Positions 8,456-17,825 of a DNA stretch of 54,541 bases are shown here, piece after piece. The DNA is taken from the NCBI GenBank assembly GCA_963632935.1, contig CAVGWA010000007.1, positions 1 to 54,541 of the forward strand, in the 5' to 3' direction. Within the stretch, counting starts at the first letter, position 1, and every line of letters begins with the position of its first letter. Both the position numbers and the translations under genes were made by a program. The notes beneath the pieces were generated by a model, which did no database searches, was not told the origin of the DNA, and worked only from the letters and a program-made list of their open reading frames with translations. This DNA is from Coprosoma sp963632935. Lineage in GTDB: Bacteria > Bacillota_I > Bacilli_A > RF39 > UBA660.

Positions 8456-9279
8456 TGCAAGGAAAAGTAATAAAACAAATAAGCAATGATTATACAGTTT
8501 TATCAAATGAAAAAAAATATGTATGTAAGGCCCGTGGAAAATTTAGAAACATGGGCTTATCTCCTTTAGTTGGCGATAATGTTATTTTTGATGAAAAAAA
8601 TTTATATATATTAGAAGTTTTACCTAGAAAAAATAGTCTTACAAGACCGCCTATTAGTAATGTCGATATAGCCTTAATCATTACAAGCTTAAAAAAACCA
8701 GATTTTTCATCAAACCTTTTAGACAAACTGTTAGTAATTTGTGAATACAATAACATTAAACCAATTATTATATTTACTAAAGCAGACTTGCTTACTGAAA
8801 ATGAATTAAATAAATTAAAACCAATAATTGATTATTATAAAAACATTTATGAAGTATATATGAATAATCAATTAAATCAAATCTCTAAAATCTTTAAAAA
8901 TAAAATATGCGTTTTCACTGGACAAAGTGGTGCTGGTAAAAGCAGCTTATTAAACAAACTAATGCCATCATTAAATTTAAAAACAAACGAAATATCAAAT
9001 GCATTAAATAGGGGAAAACATACAACAAGGCATACAGAATTAATATCAATATTTGATGGAATGGTAGCGGATACACCTGGATTTTCCGCACTTAATTTTG
9101 ATGGAATGAGTAAATCAGATATTCGTGATAATTTTATAGAATTTAATGAATACCGCAATGAATGCAAATTTCGTGATTGTTTCCATAAAAACGAAATAAA
9201 GTGCAAAATAAAAGAAAAAGTATTAGATAAAACAATACTAGAAAGTAGATATAACAACTATATTAATTTTATAAAGTGA
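8455..9279 (+). CDS. rsgA: Ribosome small-subunit-dependent GTPase RsgA
   Basis: RsgA is a circularly permuted GTPase that checks late 30S maturation. The motif order shows the permutation: the G4 element FTKADLL near residue 106 precedes G1 GQSGAGKSSLLNKL at 156-169, the switch segment RGKHTT, and G3 DTPGF near 204. An N-terminal OB fold occupies about 1-65. The C-terminal zinc site is seen in ECKFRDCFHKNEIKCKIK. The length of 274 is slightly short compared with about 290-300, and all motifs are intact. The start overlaps the prkC stop by one base; the next gene begins 9 bp downstream. Confidence 0.93.
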   Translation: MQGKVIKQISNDYTVLSNEKKYVCKARGKFRNMGLSPLVGDNVIFDEKNLYILEVLPRKNSLTRPPISNVDIALIITSLKKPDFSSNLLDKLLVICEYNNIKPIIIFTKADLLTENELNKLKPIIDYYKNIYEVYMNNQLNQISKIFKNKICVFTGQSGAGKSSLLNKLMPSLNLKTNEISNALNRGKHTTRHTELISIFDGMVADTPGFSALNFDGMSKSDIRDNFIEFNEYRNECKFRDCFHKNEIKCKIKEKVLDKTILESRYNNYINFIK

Positions 9280-9288
9280 GGTATAAAC

Positions 9289-10326
9289 ATGGTAAAAATA
9301 GCAGGCTCTTTTTTAAAAATTCAAAATGATGAAAATAAAATAATGTCATTAGACAATGCATGTGATATAATTCATTTTGATATTATCGATGGTAAATTTA
9401 CAGATGGCTATCCTACCGACATTAATTTAATAGATAAAGTATGTAATCTAAAAAAACAAATTGATGTCCATTTAATGGTTTTAGATGTAAAAAAATATAC
9501 TTTAATGGTAAAAAAAATAAATCCAAGCTATATCACATTTCATTATGAAATTGGTAATACAAACGAATTAATTGATTATATTCATACCTTAGGAATAAAA
9601 GCAGGTTTAGCCATTAATCCTGATACAGATATAAAAAACATATATCCATATCTAGAAAAAATTGATTTAGTATTAGTTATGGCAGTTCATCCAGGAAAAG
9701 GTGGCCAAAAATTTATTAATGTAGAAGACAAAATAAATAATTTAATAAAATATCGCGAAGAAAATAATCTAAATTTTGCTATAGAAGTAGATGGTGGAAT
9801 TAATGATAATACAGTTGCAAAAGTTAAACAAGCTGATATACTAGTAGCAGGTTCTTTTATAACAGATAATGAAGATTATAAATCGCAGGTTTATAAATTA
9901 AAAAAATGCATAAGAAATGGTTTTACTTTAGCTGAATTATTAGGTGTTATTGTTATTTTATCGATTCTAAGTTTAATAGCAGTAACAGCAGTTGATAGTA
10001 GTATTAAAAAAAGTAGATATAACAGTTGCATGGTTCAAAAGAAAAATTTAATAGAAGGAACTAAAAATCTACTAATTGACTATCCAACATTACTTCCATC
10101 GACAGGCAGCAAAGAAATAAACGTGAATATTTTACAAAATGGTGGTACAATAGATGGAATTAATGTAAACGGTGGTTATATTGAAGATAAACTTGTTAAC
10201 CCTATGACTGATAAGCCATACATAGAATCACAAAAAGGAGTTTATGTAGTAGTATCAACCACAAACGGTCATAACTATAATTATACAGTTAATTTTAAAA
10301 ACTCATCTGAAGATTGCACCAAATAG
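9289..10326 (+). CDS. rpe: Ribulose-phosphate 3-epimerase fused to a type IV pseudopilin
   Basis: Residues 1-206 are a full-length ribulose-5-phosphate 3-epimerase, the pentose phosphate enzyme that interconverts D-ribulose 5-phosphate and D-xylulose 5-phosphate. Its TIM-barrel signatures are HFDIIDGKFTDGYP, VHLMV, MAVHPGKGGQKF and EVDGGIN. The barrel ends normally at VAGSFIT plus a last helix. The reading frame then continues into RNGFTLAELLGVIVILSIL, a class III (prepilin) signal with cleavage expected between G211 and F212, a hydrophobic helix, and a ~100-residue pseudopilin domain with two cysteines. No in-frame ATG, GTG or TTG lies near the pilin part. The stand-alone pilin at 40429 has the same layout. 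The rsgA-rpe order is conserved, so only the fusion is unusual. The RBS GTGAGG precedes the ATG. Confidence 0.85.
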   Translation: MVKIAGSFLKIQNDENKIMSLDNACDIIHFDIIDGKFTDGYPTDINLIDKVCNLKKQIDVHLMVLDVKKYTLMVKKINPSYITFHYEIGNTNELIDYIHTLGIKAGLAINPDTDIKNIYPYLEKIDLVLVMAVHPGKGGQKFINVEDKINNLIKYREENNLNFAIEVDGGINDNTVAKVKQADILVAGSFITDNEDYKSQVYKLKKCIRNGFTLAELLGVIVILSILSLIAVTAVDSSIKKSRYNSCMVQKKNLIEGTKNLLIDYPTLLPSTGSKEINVNILQNGGTIDGINVNGGYIEDKLVNPMTDKPYIESQKGVYVVVSTTNGHNYNYTVNFKNSSEDCTK

Positions 10327-10335
10327 GAGGAAAAT

Positions 10336-13300
10336 ATGAAAAAAATAATTTGTGATGGTAATGAAGCCTGCATGCATGCATCTTATTTATTTACCGAAAT
10401 TGCTGGAATTTATCCAATAACTCCATCGAGTCCTATGCCAGAACTTGCTGATAAATGGGCAAAAGAAGGTAAAAAAAATATCTTTAATGATATTCCTAAA
10501 GTAATTGAAATGCAAAGTGAAGCAGGAGCCATAGGCCTACTTCATGGTCTTTTACAAACAGGATGTCTTGCAACAACATATACAGCCAGTCAAGGGCTTC
10601 TTTTAATGATACCAAACATGTATAAAATTGCAGGGGAAATGTTACCATGTGTTATCCATGTAGCCGCAAGATCTTTAGCAACCCATGCATTAAGTATATT
10701 TGGTGATCATCAAGATATTTATGCAACTAGAATGACAGGATTTTGTATGATTGCATCCTCTTCACCTGAAGATGCATACTTTCTTTCATTAATTGCTCAC
10801 TTGTCTAGTTTAAAAGCTAGTTTGCCTTTTCTTCATTTCTTTGATGGTTTTAGAACAAGTCATGAATTAAATGAAATAGAAATTCTAGATAATAAAAAAA
10901 TAGAAAAATTAATTCCATTCGACAGCATAGAAAAATTTAAAAACAGAGCTTTAAATAATGAAAAACCAGTTACAAGAGGAACTAATCAAAACGATGATAT
11001 ATATTTTCAAGAAACTGAAGCTAGAAATAAATTTTATAATCAAACAGCTGATATAGTAAATGAATACATGAATGAAATTAATAAAGCCGCAAATAAAAAT
11101 TATAAACCATTTAACTATTATGGAAATAAAAATGCCAGTAAAGTTATAATAGCCATGGGTTCAGTTTGTGAAACAATAAAAGAAGTAATTGATTATTTAA
11201 ATGAAGATATTGGACTTATAGAAGTTCACTTATATAGACCATTTAGTAAAAAATATTTACTTTCTGTTTTACCTGAAAGTGTTAAAAAAATAGCCGTTTT
11301 AGATAGAACCAAAGAACCAGGTAGCGAAGGAGAACCACTTTATTTAGATATTGCCTCATGCTTGAAAGAAAAAAACATAAAAATTTGTCATGGAAGATAC
11401 GGTTTATCAAGTAAAGATACAACCCCAGGTATGATAAAAGCCATTTATGATATGCTTGATAATCCTCAAGATGAATTTACCATAGGTATCCATGATGATA
11501 TTACAAATTTAAGCTTAAAATATGAAAATATTAATGTAACACATAATGAAGAAATATTAGTATACGGTTATGGCAGTGATGGTATGATTAGCTGTAGTAA
11601 ATTACTACTAGATATTATCAGTAAAAACGATAAACATATTCAAGGATATTTTGAATATGATTCAAAAAAATCCGGTGGTGTTACATGTAGTCATTTAAGA
11701 TATTCTGATAAAAAAATAAAATCAACATATTTTGTTCATAATCCAAATTTAATTGTTATATCTAAAGATACATACTTAAACACCTTTGATGCAATAACAA
11801 TGATTAAAGAAAATGGCACATTACTTATAAATACAAATAAATCTGATGAAAAACTTTTAGAAGATTTAAATCCTTATAAAAAAATACTCAATGAAAAGAA
11901 TATAACATTATATTCTATAGATGCTGATAAAATTGCTTCAAGTCATAACTTATCTAGAAAAATAAGTATGATTATGGAAAAAGCTATTTTAGATATTTTA
12001 AATTTACCAAAAGATAACACCAAATATTTAGAAGAATATATAATGAAAAAATTTGCCATTAAAAGTAAGGATATCGCATTAAATAATATAAATGCTATCA
12101 AAGATACAAAAATTCATAAAATTGAATTGGATAAGATTTCAACTGATTTAATTTTTCCTTCAAATAATATTTACGAAGCATTAGAACATAGACAAGGTAA
12201 TAATTTAAAAACATCAAACTTTATAGGATTTGAAGATGGCACATTTGAACATCAAAATATAAAAAATTCAAATATTTCTGATTATGTAGCCAAATGGAAA
12301 AAAGATAACTGTATGCAGTGTAGTATGTGTTCATTAGTATGTCCACACGGTGTTATAAGACCATTTTTATTAAACGAAGAAGAATATATGAAAGCCCCAG
12401 ATTTTATTAAAGAAGAATGTAAAAAAAATTTAAATTATTACTTTATAATAGGTGTATCATCAAGAAACTGTACTGGCTGTGGTGTATGTGTAAAAACATG
12501 TCCAGGAATTAAATCAAATAAAGCTTTATTCTTAGATAAAAATAATAATAACGAAATATTTGATTACCTAGTAGAAAATATATCTGAAAAAAATATATTT
12601 GATAAAAACACCATTAAGGGTAGTCAATTAAAAAAACCTAAATTTGCTTTTCACGGTGCATGTAGTGGATGTGGTGAAACAGCTTATATTAAATTATTAA
12701 CTCAACTAGCTGATAATTTAATTATCGCAAACGCAACAGGATGTTCTTCTATATATGGTGGTGAACTCCCAAATGCTCCATATACTGTACCATGGATAAA
12801 TAGTTTATTTGAAGATAATGCTGAATTCGGTTATGGCATATTAATGGGCTTTGAAAATGGAAAAAATAAAGTTAGAAATTATATGCTAAATAAAAATGAC
12901 GAACTATTCACTAAATGGCTTAATAATAGTAATGATTATAATATTACTAAAGAAGTATATGAACAAATTGATTATAATAAGTATCCTGAATTAACTAAAT
13001 TAAAAAATTATATAACAGCTAAAAACATCTGGATGATAGGTGGTGATGGCTGGGCATATGACATTGGTTTCAGTGGTATTGATCATGTTCTTTCCAGTGG
13101 GAGTAATGTGAAAATACTAGTATTAGATACACAAGTTTATTCTAACACTGGTGGCCAAGCATCCAAAAGTACTCCAATTGGAATGGTAGCTAAATTTGCA
13201 AGTGATGGCAAAAAAAACTATAAAAAAGATCTAGCACGCATCGCTATGTCATATCCTAATACTTATGTTGCTCAAATATCACTTGGTGCAAATATGAATC

Positions 13301-13656
13301 AAGCAATCAAAGCCTTAAACGAGGCTATAAATCATGAAGGACCAGCAATAGTAATTGCATACTGCCCATGTATATCACATGGAATTAAAGATGGAATGTC
13401 TTGTTCTGTTTCAAACGAAGCTTTAGCAACCAAATGTGGTTATTTTCCAATATTTAGATGTGATGGCGATAATTTTATATTGGATAGTGCAACACCTAAC
13501 TTTGATTTATATGAAGAATTTTTAAATAATCAAACAAGATATAGTATGTTAAAAAAAGTAAATCCAAAGAAAGCGGAGGATTTGCTAAAACTTAATAAAT
13601 TAGAAGCCATAAAAAGATTTGAATTTTATAAAAAATTAAAAGACACATCTATCTGA
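10336..13656 (+). CDS. nifJ: Pyruvate:ferredoxin (flavodoxin) oxidoreductase
   Basis: This homodimeric TPP and iron-sulfur enzyme oxidises pyruvate to acetyl-CoA and CO2 while reducing ferredoxin or flavodoxin, the main pyruvate route in strict anaerobes. The N-terminal domain starts with GNEACMHASYLFTEIAGIYP, the pyruvate/TPP region. Two 4Fe-4S ferredoxin motifs follow: CMQCSMCSLVCPHG at about 659-672 and CTGCGVCVKTCPG near 711. A third cluster motif, ACSGCGETAY near 774, opens the TPP domain, which contains GGDGWAYDIGFSGIDHV and DTQVYSNTGGQASKSTP. Its 1106 residues are somewhat fewer than the usual ~1170. An AGGAGG RBS lies 9 bp after the fused rpe gene. It is probably cotranscribed with rpe and ends at a shared bidirectional terminator. 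Confidence 0.95.
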   Translation: MKKIICDGNEACMHASYLFTEIAGIYPITPSSPMPELADKWAKEGKKNIFNDIPKVIEMQSEAGAIGLLHGLLQTGCLATTYTASQGLLLMIPNMYKIAGEMLPCVIHVAARSLATHALSIFGDHQDIYATRMTGFCMIASSSPEDAYFLSLIAHLSSLKASLPFLHFFDGFRTSHELNEIEILDNKKIEKLIPFDSIEKFKNRALNNEKPVTRGTNQNDDIYFQETEARNKFYNQTADIVNEYMNEINKAANKNYKPFNYYGNKNASKVIIAMGSVCETIKEVIDYLNEDIGLIEVHLYRPFSKKYLLSVLPESVKKIAVLDRTKEPGSEGEPLYLDIASCLKEKNIKICHGRYGLSSKDTTPGMIKAIYDMLDNPQDEFTIGIHDDITNLSLKYENINVTHNEEILVYGYGSDGMISCSKLLLDIISKNDKHIQGYFEYDSKKSGGVTCSHLRYSDKKIKSTYFVHNPNLIVISKDTYLNTFDAITMIKENGTLLINTNKSDEKLLEDLNPYKKILNEKNITLYSIDADKIASSHNLSRKISMIMEKAILDILNLPKDNTKYLEEYIMKKFAIKSKDIALNNINAIKDTKIHKIELDKISTDLIFPSNNIYEALEHRQGNNLKTSNFIGFEDGTFEHQNIKNSNISDYVAKWKKDNCMQCSMCSLVCPHGVIRPFLLNEEEYMKAPDFIKEECKKNLNYYFIIGVSSRNCTGCGVCVKTCPGIKSNKALFLDKNNNNEIFDYLVENISEKNIFDKNTIKGSQLKKPKFAFHGACSGCGETAYIKLLTQLADNLIIANATGCSSIYGGELPNAPYTVPWINSLFEDNAEFGYGILMGFENGKNKVRNYMLNKNDELFTKWLNNSNDYNITKEVYEQIDYNKYPELTKLKNYITAKNIWMIGGDGWAYDIGFSGIDHVLSSGSNVKILVLDTQVYSNTGGQASKSTPIGMVAKFASDGKKNYKKDLARIAMSYPNTYVAQISLGANMNQAIKALNEAINHEGPAIVIAYCPCISHGIKDGMSCSVSNEALATKCGYFPIFRCDGDNFILDSATPNFDLYEEFLNNQTRYSMLKKVNPKKAEDLLKLNKLEAIKRFEFYKKLKDTSI

Positions 13657-13670
13657 TATGTCTTTTAATT
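13638..13670. terminator. Bidirectional terminator between nifJ and the minus-strand pair
   Basis: AAAAGACA (13638-13645) pairs with TGTCTTTT (13659-13666). T runs on both strands serve the converging genes. It overlaps the 3' ends of both coding regions. Confidence 0.75.
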
Positions 13671-14293
13671 TTCTCAATATTTTCATCGTATTTATGAAGT
13701 TTTTTCATATAATCATTTAAACTTCCAAAAGCATAATGATGGAAACTTTCCTTAACAATACAATTTGCAATTGGAACATTATTCTCTTTTAATGTTTTTT
13801 CAATATTGTTAAGAGCAATAAAATCTATTTTAATTTCTTTTCCATCTACCATATAGCTGTAAAAAACTGGAAAAGAATTTTTTCTACCACAATTTGCTAA
13901 AAATGCATTTTCAAAATCATATAATGAAAGCCAATAACTATTTCTTTTAATATAATCTACAGTTTTATTAATCTCTAAAAGTTCATTATCAACAATCATG
14001 TCTTTTCTAAATTTTTGTATTTGAGTTACCTTTTGTTTTTCTAAAAAATTAATTAGTTTATATTGAATATTCATATATTCATTATTCATTGCTATATTTT
14101 TTTTATTGGTTAATTGAATATTACTTCTTTCTTTTGCAATCAAAGCTATTAAATCCTCAATACTATTTTCTCCCGATAACATCCAATATTGATAGGCAAA
14201 ATTTATTTTATCATTTTTGTCGTAAAAAGTTCTTTTAGCTGCCTTTGTATTATCAATCAGTTCTAATATATTTTTAATTTGTTCATCATTCAT
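13649..14293 (-). CDS. Unknown protein, single copy of a lineage-specific ~200-residue domain
   Basis: Not recognised. The 214-residue protein has no signal peptide or membrane segment and looks like a soluble, helix-rich cytoplasmic protein. It aligns by eye along its length with each half of the upstream protein. Shared marks are DKINFAYQYW near the start, YWLSLYDFENAF in the middle and IVKESFHHYAFGSLNDYMKK near the end. The chosen start is the ATG giving MNDEQ; it overlaps the upstream stop by 8 bases. The GTG-GTG codons 12 bases earlier are less likely because GGTGATG acts as the RBS. The overlap implies translational coupling with the upstream gene and suggests that both products act together. 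Confidence 0.7.
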   Translation of the reverse strand: MNDEQIKNILELIDNTKAAKRTFYDKNDKINFAYQYWMLSGENSIEDLIALIAKERSNIQLTNKKNIAMNNEYMNIQYKLINFLEKQKVTQIQKFRKDMIVDNELLEINKTVDYIKRNSYWLSLYDFENAFLANCGRKNSFPVFYSYMVDGKEIKIDFIALNNIEKTLKENNVPIANCIVKESFHHYAFGSLNDYMKKLHKYDENIEKIKRHIR

Positions 14294-15476
14294 TTTCATC
14301 ACCACGTTTTTTTAATGTTTTAACATATTGTTTAAAATTATTTTCTGCAACTGGCTTAAATGCACCTTTGACAATACAAACAGCTGGAAATATTTCTTCT
14401 TCTAACAAACTTAGTTTAATTTTTTTTGCGATTTCTTTATCAACTGTAAAACTAGTGCCATCTTTAAGCAATATTGAATTAATAGAAGGATAATTTTTAT
14501 TTTTTATTTCAAACTGAATATCTTCATCATATTCTTCAAGCCAATTTTGATAATCATATTCGCAATCTAAAGTATTAAATGATTTAATATTTCTAGATAC
14601 ATTATATAGACCAAATTCATACAAACCACAATTTGGATTAACCTTTTTCATATTATTAACCGACATAAATTTAACAATATTTTTTCTTAAATCAACATTA
14701 TCAACATTTCTTTTTAAAACATCAATTAGTGAAACATTACCTAATGTATCATAATATTGACAAGCAAATAATATTTTATCACTACTAGTTAATTTAACAG
14801 GACTTTTCTTTATTAAATTAACTAAATTAATTCCATCTTCCGTAGTAGGCATATGTTTAACTTGATATTTTGTTGAAATTTCTTTAACATCAATTTCGTT
14901 TTTCTTAATTTCTTTCATATATTCATTCATGATATCAGCTGCATAATATTTAAATGCACATTCAACGAGATATTTTGAAGGAAAAATATCATTTTCCTTT
15001 AAAATATTTTTAATTAAAGTTGCTTTTTCTTTATCAATAGTTAGAACACTTCCGTCGTCTTTAATAAATTTTGAAAATACTGGTTTTTTGATTCTATCAT
15101 TTTCATTAAATAAGACCTCTTCATTATATTCCTCAAGCCAGTTATTATAATCATAATCACGCATTATCTCACTATAAGTAGCTTTACTTATTTTAATATT
15201 TGCAATCATAAAACCATTAGAATAAATTTCATGAAGTGATTTTGTAATTTTTGTTAAATAATTAAGACGTATAAATTTAAATATTGTATTACTAATTTCT
15301 TTGTTATCTAAGCCAGCTTCCAATATTTCAATAATTGGAACCTCATTAAACATTCTGTGATAATTATATGCAAACTCCCTTTTTTCATCTTTGTTTAAGG
15401 TTTTGATACAACCATATTTTTTTGTAATATATTCATACAATAATATACTATAATTTTCCGTAATTTTGTTATTCAT
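14286..15476 (-). CDS. Unknown protein with two copies of a lineage-specific ~200-residue domain
   Basis: Not recognised. The 396-residue protein is an internal duplication. The first half carries NWLEEYNEEVLF, FIKDDGSVLTIDKEKA and LVECAFKYYAADIMNEYMKE. The second half carries NWLEEYDEDIQF, LLKDGTSFTVDKEIA and IVKGAFKPVAENNFKQYVK. Both also share a DK/E-FAYNYH or DKILFACQYY motif near their start. No signal peptide or membrane helix is seen. The start ATG 15476 is preferred over the upstream ATG at 15515 because AAAGGGGGAT lies 5 bp before it and the promoter -10 box falls within the longer reading. Together with the downstream gene this makes three domain copies in one operon. Confidence 0.72.
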   Translation of the reverse strand: MNNKITENYSILLYEYITKKYGCIKTLNKDEKREFAYNYHRMFNEVPIIEILEAGLDNKEISNTIFKFIRLNYLTKITKSLHEIYSNGFMIANIKISKATYSEIMRDYDYNNWLEEYNEEVLFNENDRIKKPVFSKFIKDDGSVLTIDKEKATLIKNILKENDIFPSKYLVECAFKYYAADIMNEYMKEIKKNEIDVKEISTKYQVKHMPTTEDGINLVNLIKKSPVKLTSSDKILFACQYYDTLGNVSLIDVLKRNVDNVDLRKNIVKFMSVNNMKKVNPNCGLYEFGLYNVSRNIKSFNTLDCEYDYQNWLEEYDEDIQFEIKNKNYPSINSILLKDGTSFTVDKEIAKKIKLSLLEEEIFPAVCIVKGAFKPVAENNFKQYVKTLKKRGDENE

Positions 15477-15506
15477 AATAAATCCCCCTTTAAAAATACG
15501 GTGCTT

Positions 15507-15534
15507 ATTATACACATTTTTAAAATTATGTCAA
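15507..15534 (-). promoter_or_regulatory. Promoter of the minus-strand repeat-domain operon
   Basis: On the minus strand: TTGACA (15529-15534), a 16-bp spacer and TATAAT (15507-15512). Both boxes are perfect. The cysS promoter diverges from the same ~100-bp region. Confidence 0.85.
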
Positions 15535-15550
15535 ATTTTATTAAAAAACA

Positions 15551-15559
15551 TGATATAAT
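15551..15559 (+). promoter_or_regulatory. Extended -10 promoter of cysS operon
   Basis: TGATATAAT (TGn-TATAAT) lies 21 bp before the cysS start; the -35 region is poor. Confidence 0.55.
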
Positions 15560-15580
15560 TTTATAGAAAGGCGTGATTAG

Positions 15581-16972
15581 ATGAAATTATATAATACATT
15601 AACCAAAAAAATTGAAGAATTTATTCCTTATAATAAAGATATAGTAACAATGTATACATGTGGACCTACCGTATATTATTACGCACATATTGGTAACCTA
15701 AGAACATATATATCTGAAGATATATTAGAAAAAGGTTTAAAATATGTAGGTTATAACGTTAAAAGGTGCATGAATATCACTGATGTTGGCCACTTAGTAG
15801 GAGATGGCGATACTGGTGAAGATAAATTATCTAAAGCAGCAAAAAAAGAGCATAAATCAGTTTTAGATATAGCCGCATTTTATACAGATGCTTTTTTTAA
15901 AGACTTAGAAAATTTAAACATTAAAAAACCAGAAATAATATCTCCCGCAACAGAAAATATTGATTTTTACATTAAAATGATTAATCAATTGCTTGAAGAT
16001 GGATATGCATATAAATCAGGTGGTAATGTATATTTTGATACTTCAAAATGTCCTAATTATTACGAACTTTCTGGAAGAAGTAAAGATGATTTATTACTTG
16101 CAGTTCGTGAAGACGTTCAAGCTGATCATAATAAAAAAAATCCATTTGATTTTGGCTTATGGTTTACAAATTCAAAATTTAATGATCAAGAATTAAAATG
16201 GGAAAGTCCCTTTGGACTAGGATATCCTGGATGGCATATAGAATGTTCTGCTATAGCAATTCAAAACTTAGGTGAACATTTAGATATTCACTGTGGTGGT
16301 ATTGATAACATTTTCCCACATCACACTAATGAAATAGTTCAATCAGAAAGCTATTTAAAACATAAATGGTGTAATTATTGGATTCATATGGAATTTTTAA
16401 ATGATAAAACTGGTAAAATGAGTAAATCAAAAGGTGATTCAAAAGACTTAAACAGTTTAATTGAAAAAGGCTATGATCCAATCGTATATCGCTATTTTTG
16501 TCTTCAGTCTCATTACCGTAAAACTCTAGTCTATAGTTTAGAAAGTTTAGACATGGCAACAAATGCTTATAACAAACTAAAAAATAAAATAAAAAACATT
16601 AAAGAAAATTTAAACGGTAATATATGCAATGTAGAAAAATATCAAAAAGAATTTAAAAAAGCCTTTGAAAATGATATGAATACCTCTAGTATGCTTACAT
16701 GTTTATATGATGTTATAAAAAGCGATTTAAATAACTCTTCAAAACTTTATTTAATTGAAGACTTTGATAAAGTTTTATCATTAAATTTACTTGATGAAGA
16801 AAAAATTGATGAAGAATTTAAAAAATATATTTTATCGCAAATAGAAAAAAGGAATGAAGCAAAAAAAAATAAAAATTACACATTAGCTGATAATATTAGA
16901 GATGAACTGCTTTCTAAAAATGTTGTAATAAAAGATACCAAAGAAGGGTGTAAATTTGAAATTAGAAAGTAA
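15581..16972 (+). CDS. cysS: Cysteine--tRNA ligase
   Basis: This class I synthetase charges tRNA-Cys; a tRNA-Cys gene is at 37780 in this window. The N-terminus MKLYNTLTKKIEEF is typical. TCGPTVYYYAHIGN at about 27-40 holds the zinc-binding Cys and the HIGH-type motif. GWHIECSAIA and GGIDNIFPHHTNE provide further zinc ligands. KMSKSKGD lies at about 279-286. The 463-residue length is normal. The RBS AAAGGCGTGATT precedes the ATG. The last 17 bases overlap truB, so cysS, truB and mscL form one operon. No T-box is seen upstream, unlike the other synthetase operons here. Confidence 0.95.
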   Translation: MKLYNTLTKKIEEFIPYNKDIVTMYTCGPTVYYYAHIGNLRTYISEDILEKGLKYVGYNVKRCMNITDVGHLVGDGDTGEDKLSKAAKKEHKSVLDIAAFYTDAFFKDLENLNIKKPEIISPATENIDFYIKMINQLLEDGYAYKSGGNVYFDTSKCPNYYELSGRSKDDLLLAVREDVQADHNKKNPFDFGLWFTNSKFNDQELKWESPFGLGYPGWHIECSAIAIQNLGEHLDIHCGGIDNIFPHHTNEIVQSESYLKHKWCNYWIHMEFLNDKTGKMSKSKGDSKDLNSLIEKGYDPIVYRYFCLQSHYRKTLVYSLESLDMATNAYNKLKNKIKNIKENLNGNICNVEKYQKEFKKAFENDMNTSSMLTCLYDVIKSDLNNSSKLYLIEDFDKVLSLNLLDEEKIDEEFKKYILSQIEKRNEAKKNKNYTLADNIRDELLSKNVVIKDTKEGCKFEIRK

Positions 16973-17825
16973 TGGCCTTTTAATTGTTAATAAACCTAAA
17001 GGTTATACTAGTAGAGATGTTGTAAATATTATTAGTAAAAAATTTGAAACTAAAAAAGTAGGACATAATGGTACACTAGATCCTCTAGCCCAAGGAGTAT
17101 TAGTTATTTGCTTAAATAGGTACACTAAATTAAATGAAATTTTATCATCAAAAGAAAAGGAATATATAGCCACCGTCAAATTAGGTATTTTAACAGATAC
17201 ACTAGACATTACTGGTAAAATCATTAAAGAAGAATATAAAAAAATAAACCAAAATGATTTAATAAATACATTAAATAAATTTAATGGAACATACAGTCAA
17301 GAAGTCCCACTATATTCTGCTGTTAAAGTAAATGGAAAAAAACTGTATGAATATGCAAGGAAAGATGAAAAAGTTACTTTGCCTAAAAAAAATGTAACTA
17401 TTAAAAATATAGAACTTCTATCATTTAATGAAAATGAATTTACATTTAAATGTCTGGTAAGTAAAGGAACCTATATAAGGAGTTTAATAAAAGATATTCT
17501 AAATGATTTAAATACAATTGGTACTATGAGTGATTTAACGAGAACAAAACAAGGAATATTTAGCATTGATAATGCCTATAACTTAAATGATATTTTAAAT
17601 GATAAATATAAAATATATCAAATAAAAGATTTATTAAACATACCAAAAATTTACGCTAATGATAATCAATTAAAAAAAATAATAAATGGAATGCCTTTAA
17701 CAGGAAATTACCCTGATAAAATATTATTTTTAAATAGCAAAAATGAAGAAATTGCTATTTATAAAAAAGAAGGCAATATTATGAAAATTGATGTATTACT
17801 TAAAATAGATAGAGTGATTAAATGA
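16956..17825 (+). CDS. truB: tRNA pseudouridine(55) synthase TruB
   Basis: TruB isomerises U55 in the T loop of tRNAs. The catalytic aspartate lies in VGHNGTLDPLAQGVL (about residues 33-47). VPLYSAVKVNGKKLYEYAR and SKGTYIRSLIKDI are the other family blocks. The 289-residue length is normal. The start is a TTG at 16956, preceded by AGAAGGG; the reading frame then gives KLESNGLLIVNKPKG, the expected N-terminus. It overlaps cysS by 17 bases and mscL by 4 (ATGA), so translation of the three genes is probably coupled. truB is more often found beside rbfA or ribF. Confidence 0.92.
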   Translation: MKLESNGLLIVNKPKGYTSRDVVNIISKKFETKKVGHNGTLDPLAQGVLVICLNRYTKLNEILSSKEKEYIATVKLGILTDTLDITGKIIKEEYKKINQNDLINTLNKFNGTYSQEVPLYSAVKVNGKKLYEYARKDEKVTLPKKNVTIKNIELLSFNENEFTFKCLVSKGTYIRSLIKDILNDLNTIGTMSDLTRTKQGIFSIDNAYNLNDILNDKYKIYQIKDLLNIPKIYANDNQLKKIINGMPLTGNYPDKILFLNSKNEEIAIYKKEGNIMKIDVLLKIDRVIK

